The translations under genes and the position numbers were made by a program. The notes beneath the pieces are model-generated. The model had not been told where the DNA came from. It did not search any database and was given only the letters and a program-made list of their open reading frames with translations. A stretch of 64,000 bases of DNA, from positions 1 to 64,000 of the forward strand of contig NZ_BCNT01000006.1 of NCBI RefSeq assembly GCF_001544075.1, read 5' to 3'. Shown here piece after piece: positions 60,910 to 64,000 of the stretch. The stretch is from Comamonas terrae (GTDB lineage: Bacteria; Pseudomonadota; Gammaproteobacteria; Burkholderiales; Burkholderiaceae_C). Numbering within the stretch: position 1 is the stretch's first letter; each line of letters begins with the position of its first letter.

Positions 60910-61570
60910 TCAAAACTCCATGCTATGAATCTGTATAACGAATAAAATAAGCCGACAGCCGCAGGCGGGTCGGCTTGAGCGCCGGGTAAGAATAACGAAA
61001 AAATCCGTGCACTGAACTTCAATAGTTTACGAATAGTGAGAGGTAGGACAGCACAAGTCAATCCTGGCGGATTCACAACCCCTGCGCGAAGGCCAACGGT
61101 GCCACACCGAACGGCAGGTTGCTGAAAGTCCTCCCGGAGTCAGCTAATGGCCGACAGTGTGAACTCGACACGCATCCTGACAGCGGTCGTTCGGGTTGGG
61201 ACAACACGCGACCCGAATGACTGCTATCTGTGACAAGAACGAACTGGTGCAAGCGGCCAGAAGCAGTCGTCCAGCGCGTGGTCGCGAGCAGCCGGTCCAT
61301 ACCGGGAGCTGACGCTCATTGCCCAGTTGTTGAGCATCCACTTTTGCGACCACACTCATGGCGTCCTAGACGCATCCGTTCCAGCTTGACATGCCTAGTC
61401 AACCCAATAGGCTGTGGCTCATCCCGCCTCTATACGTGCAGCACGTGGCATGTAGAACATGACGTTTGTGCCTAGGTGTTGGCATCAGCGTGGAATTAGT
61501 CTTCAAGATGGTGCATCCGTAGCAGAATATGCCGGCAAAATATAGAGTATCAAAGCTAGAGGGAGAAACC
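60910..61570. other. Noncoding middle of the accessory island
   Basis: About 660 bases between divergent orphan genes. GCCGAC (60951-60956) pairs with GTCGGC (60969-60974). GTCGTTCGGGT (61186-61196) pairs with ACCCGAATGAC (61211-61221) with one mismatch. CTGGCGGATTCA at 61064-61075 is repeated exactly at 62620-62631. Short frames here look random. Confidence 0.5.
61064..61075 (+). repeat. 12-bp direct repeat, left copy
   Basis: CTGGCGGATTCA, identical to 62620-62631. The two copies flank the YiiX-like gene and part of the noncoding DNA, 1,556 bases apart. Confidence 0.5.
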
Positions 61571-62560
61571 ATGAAAGCAATTGACTACAGACGGCTTCAG
61601 TTGGGCGACATTCTGTTGACTACGAGCCAAGGAGCTAGGAGCTGGTCTGTCCGTACCGGTACCAAGAGCGATATCTCTCACGCGATGCTCTACGTGGCGA
61701 ATAGCTCCGTTATCGACTCGACGTCAGATGGAGTCCACGCTCGCAATTTGCAGAAGGTCTTCTACGAGAATGACTGCGCCATCTACGCACTTCGTCCAAT
61801 CAAGCCCCTAACTGTCGAGCAAAGGCAAACGATCATCGCCTATGCCCGCTCTGCGATCGGCACGACGTACGCACTTCGTGAGGCCGTGCGCTCAGTGACC
61901 AAACCGAAAGGCAGCGGAGGGGTGAAGCAGTTTTGCTCTCGCCTTGTGGCGCGGGCGTATGCAGAGGCAGGCATACAGCTAGTCGACAACCCTGACTTCT
62001 GTACGCCAGAACAACTGAAAGGCTCGCCTTGGCTCCAGGAACTCCCTAGCCCCGCGGTTGAGATTTCTGCTGAGGAAATAGCTGAGATCGAGAGCCGCCC
62101 CAACCGAGCAGATGGAATGCTTCAAGTCACCAATGCATTCTTGCAACAAGTGAGGTCCTTCGCCCCCAAGGTTGAGTCGATCAACGATGCCCTGGCGCTC
62201 CTAGTATCGAACCAGGAGTTTGATGATCAAGTTCACGCAGCATTGAAGTCATCGGGTTACCTCGATTTCTGGCAACGTGAACGGCAAGAGTTCAACTGGC
62301 GATACGACCTTGATGCCATGAAGGAGTTGGCGAGCAAGGAGCCCAATCTTCTACCGGATCTCAAAAACTACTGCTTGGATTCGCTTCGCGACATTGACAA
62401 TGGTGACTTTGATCATTGGGGTCGAAGTCTCCATGCATGGCGGCAGAAAGCACAGAGCTCCCCACTAAAAAGCTTCCTGGCAATGGCCCAATTGCATGAG
62501 AACCTCGTTGAAGGAGTGCAACTGCGTCGCTTGGTCGCGGAAAGCTGGTTGGCGAAGTAG
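61571..62560 (+). CDS. YiiX-type permuted NlpC/P60 (papain-fold) hydrolase
   Basis: A 329-residue cytoplasmic protein. Residues 1-165 form the circularly permuted papain fold of the YiiX/YebB (DUF830) group: LQLGDILLTTSQGARSWSV, catalytic His37 in SDISHAML, and the nucleophile Cys122 in KQFCSRLVARAYAEAGI. Residues 170-329 are a helical domain that I do not recognise. Related enzymes cleave lipid amides, acyl-thioesters or peptides. GGGAG six bases before the ATG is convincing. Moderate GC and the hairpin-rich surroundings suggest transfer. Confidence 0.75.
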   Translation: MKAIDYRRLQLGDILLTTSQGARSWSVRTGTKSDISHAMLYVANSSVIDSTSDGVHARNLQKVFYENDCAIYALRPIKPLTVEQRQTIIAYARSAIGTTYALREAVRSVTKPKGSGGVKQFCSRLVARAYAEAGIQLVDNPDFCTPEQLKGSPWLQELPSPAVEISAEEIAEIESRPNRADGMLQVTNAFLQQVRSFAPKVESINDALALLVSNQEFDDQVHAALKSSGYLDFWQRERQEFNWRYDLDAMKELASKEPNLLPDLKNYCLDSLRDIDNGDFDHWGRSLHAWRQKAQSSPLKSFLAMAQLHENLVEGVQLRRLVAESWLAK

Positions 62561-62575
62561 ATCCATTTGCCAGGT

Positions 62576-62619
62576 CGATAGCGGTCAGTCAACGCGCCGC
62601 CGCTGACTGACCGCTATCG
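62576..62619. repeat. Perfect 16-bp inverted repeat
   Basis: CGATAGCGGTCAGTCA and its exact complement are separated by 12 bases. It starts 16 bases after the stop of the YiiX-like gene, but there is no T run. Confidence 0.8.
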
Positions 62620-62631
62620 CTGGCGGATTCA
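62620..62631 (+). repeat. 12-bp direct repeat, right copy
   Basis: CTGGCGGATTCA, same as 61064-61075; it abuts the 16-bp inverted repeat directly. Confidence 0.5.
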
Positions 62632-62727
62632 ATCGGTTGATGCAACACACTGCGACCGACCGCAATGGGTCGGCAACGCCTGTTCATGAGCCGCAATAGC
62701 GGACCTCCAGCACTCCCTCGGGCTGCA

Positions 62728-62770
62728 CTGACGGCTGCTCGCCTAAAACCTGTCGTTGGGCAGCCGTCAG
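62728..62770. repeat. Perfect 11-bp inverted repeat
   Basis: CTGACGGCTGC and GCAGCCGTCAG with a 21-base spacer, in the same hairpin-rich stretch. Confidence 0.7.
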
Positions 62771-62923
62771 CCTAGGAGCTCGGATGACCACTATGTGGCT
62801 GTGATCGATAGATCACGATGCAGCAGTGAGCAGCAGCAACCGCTGCACAACAGACATCGGTTAACCAGCCTCGGACGGCTGCAACGAGTTACAGCCGTAC
62901 AGCAGTCAGAATCCCAGCGCCAA

Positions 62924-62955
62924 CAAAAAAAAGCGCAGGCCAGCCTGCGCTTTTT
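62924..62955. terminator. Bidirectional terminator beyond thiC
   Basis: AGCGCAGGC-CA-GCCTGCGCT with eight A to the left and five T to the right. It serves thiC from the right and marks the right limit of the accessory segment. Confidence 0.85.
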
Positions 62956-63003
62956 ATTTGATAGCTGCCAGCGCTTGATGATCAAGCACTACAGCCATTT
63001 TTC
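62956..63003. repeat. Dispersed palindromic repeat, copy E
   Basis: GATAGCTGCCAGCGCTTGATGATCAAGCACTACAGCCATTTTT has the AGCGCTTG core and the flanks of the other copies. It ends nine bases from the thiC stop codon. Confidence 0.65.
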
Positions 63004-63011
63004 GCTGCAAC

Positions 63012-64000
<989 letters not shown>

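Larger units (their letters stand above)
62561..62923. other. Hairpin-rich noncoding region after the YiiX-like gene
   Basis: CGATAGCGGTCAGTCA (62576-62591) pairs perfectly with 62604-62619. CCGACC (62656-62661) pairs with GGTCGG (62668-62673). CTGACGGCTGC (62728-62738) pairs with GCAGCCGTCAG (62760-62770). No coding frame is supported. Three such hairpins in 200 bases suggest a repeat cluster, a structured RNA or a mobile-element end. Confidence 0.55.

Noticed and set aside
61160-61480. Possible transposase remnant
   Set aside because: No frame keeps a DDE or other transposase motif, and the short frames look random; only palindromes remain.
59839-62560. Restriction-modification or toxin-antitoxin system
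   Set aside because: There is no methyltransferase, no specificity subunit, no short antitoxin-like gene, and the two genes are divergent with 660 bases between them.
62576-62770. Integron attC sites or a CRISPR array
   Set aside because: The hairpins differ from each other, have no RYYYAAC/GTTRRRY ends, and there is no regular repeat-spacer pattern or cas gene or integrase.

Overview
The window looks like chromosome of a high-GC beta-proteobacterium, most likely Comamonadaceae (Delftia, Comamonas or Acidovorax type). The evidence is three Bug-type solute receptors (tripartite tricarboxylate family), many LysR regulators next to small catabolic operons, the ybiB-cobA pair, MetR-controlled metE, and dispersed palindromes with an AGCGCTT core of the kind seen in this family. 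No rRNA, tRNA, CRISPR array or intact insertion sequence was seen.

Layout: 1-260 holds two palindromic operators and the first three codons of a leftward gene. 260-2051 (leftward) encodes a crotonase-fold protein lacking both catalytic glutamates and a class II HDAC-like deacetylase. 2088-7322 is an overlapping four-gene operon: MoxR ATPase, DUF58 protein, TgpA-type transglutaminase and MltB lytic transglycosylase. 7.4-24 kb is mostly housekeeping: a substrate-binding protein, an Hsp20-like protein, metE/metR, a lipoprotein, tsaD, CBS and DUF937 proteins, ybiB-cobA, a thioesterase, a BaiN-like flavoprotein, a BMP lipoprotein, rpsU and yqeY. 24.1-27.4 kb is a CoA-ester set (HMG-CoA lyase family, CaiB transferase, Bug receptor) with a divergent LysR. 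27.5-31.4 kb holds a PhoD-type phosphatase and a dmlR/dmlA pair.

31.4-37.7 kb is a compact leftward eight-gene operon: pirin, YcaC-like hydrolase, XapX, YtcJ-like amidohydrolase, DoxX, DUF1275, TMEM175-like channel, DUF1275. A divergent LysR gene faces it. I cannot assign it to a known pathway, and it is one of the two best candidates for an undescribed system. 38.8-44.4 kb holds a small beta-propeller with a TPR/winged-helix protein upstream, a hemerythrin-like protein, an M20 carbamoylase and a ClC transporter.

45.5-53.6 kb is the second candidate: a seven-gene operon (Bug, UxaA/GarD dehydratase, aldehyde dehydrogenase, Bug, cytoplasmic four-Asp-box propeller, D-2-hydroxyacid dehydrogenase, HpaI/GarL aldolase) with a divergent LysR. 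It looks like uptake and breakdown of a sugar acid or a derivative, with the propeller as the unexplained member.

53.6-59.4 kb is core again: VF530, an EamA permease, pmbA, darP, mog and a branched-chain-type receptor. 59.5-62.9 kb is a low-GC accessory island with two orphan genes, a PD-(D/E)XK/DUF559-like protein and a YiiX-type permuted NlpC/P60 protein. They sit in hairpin-rich noncoding DNA. The window ends inside thiC.
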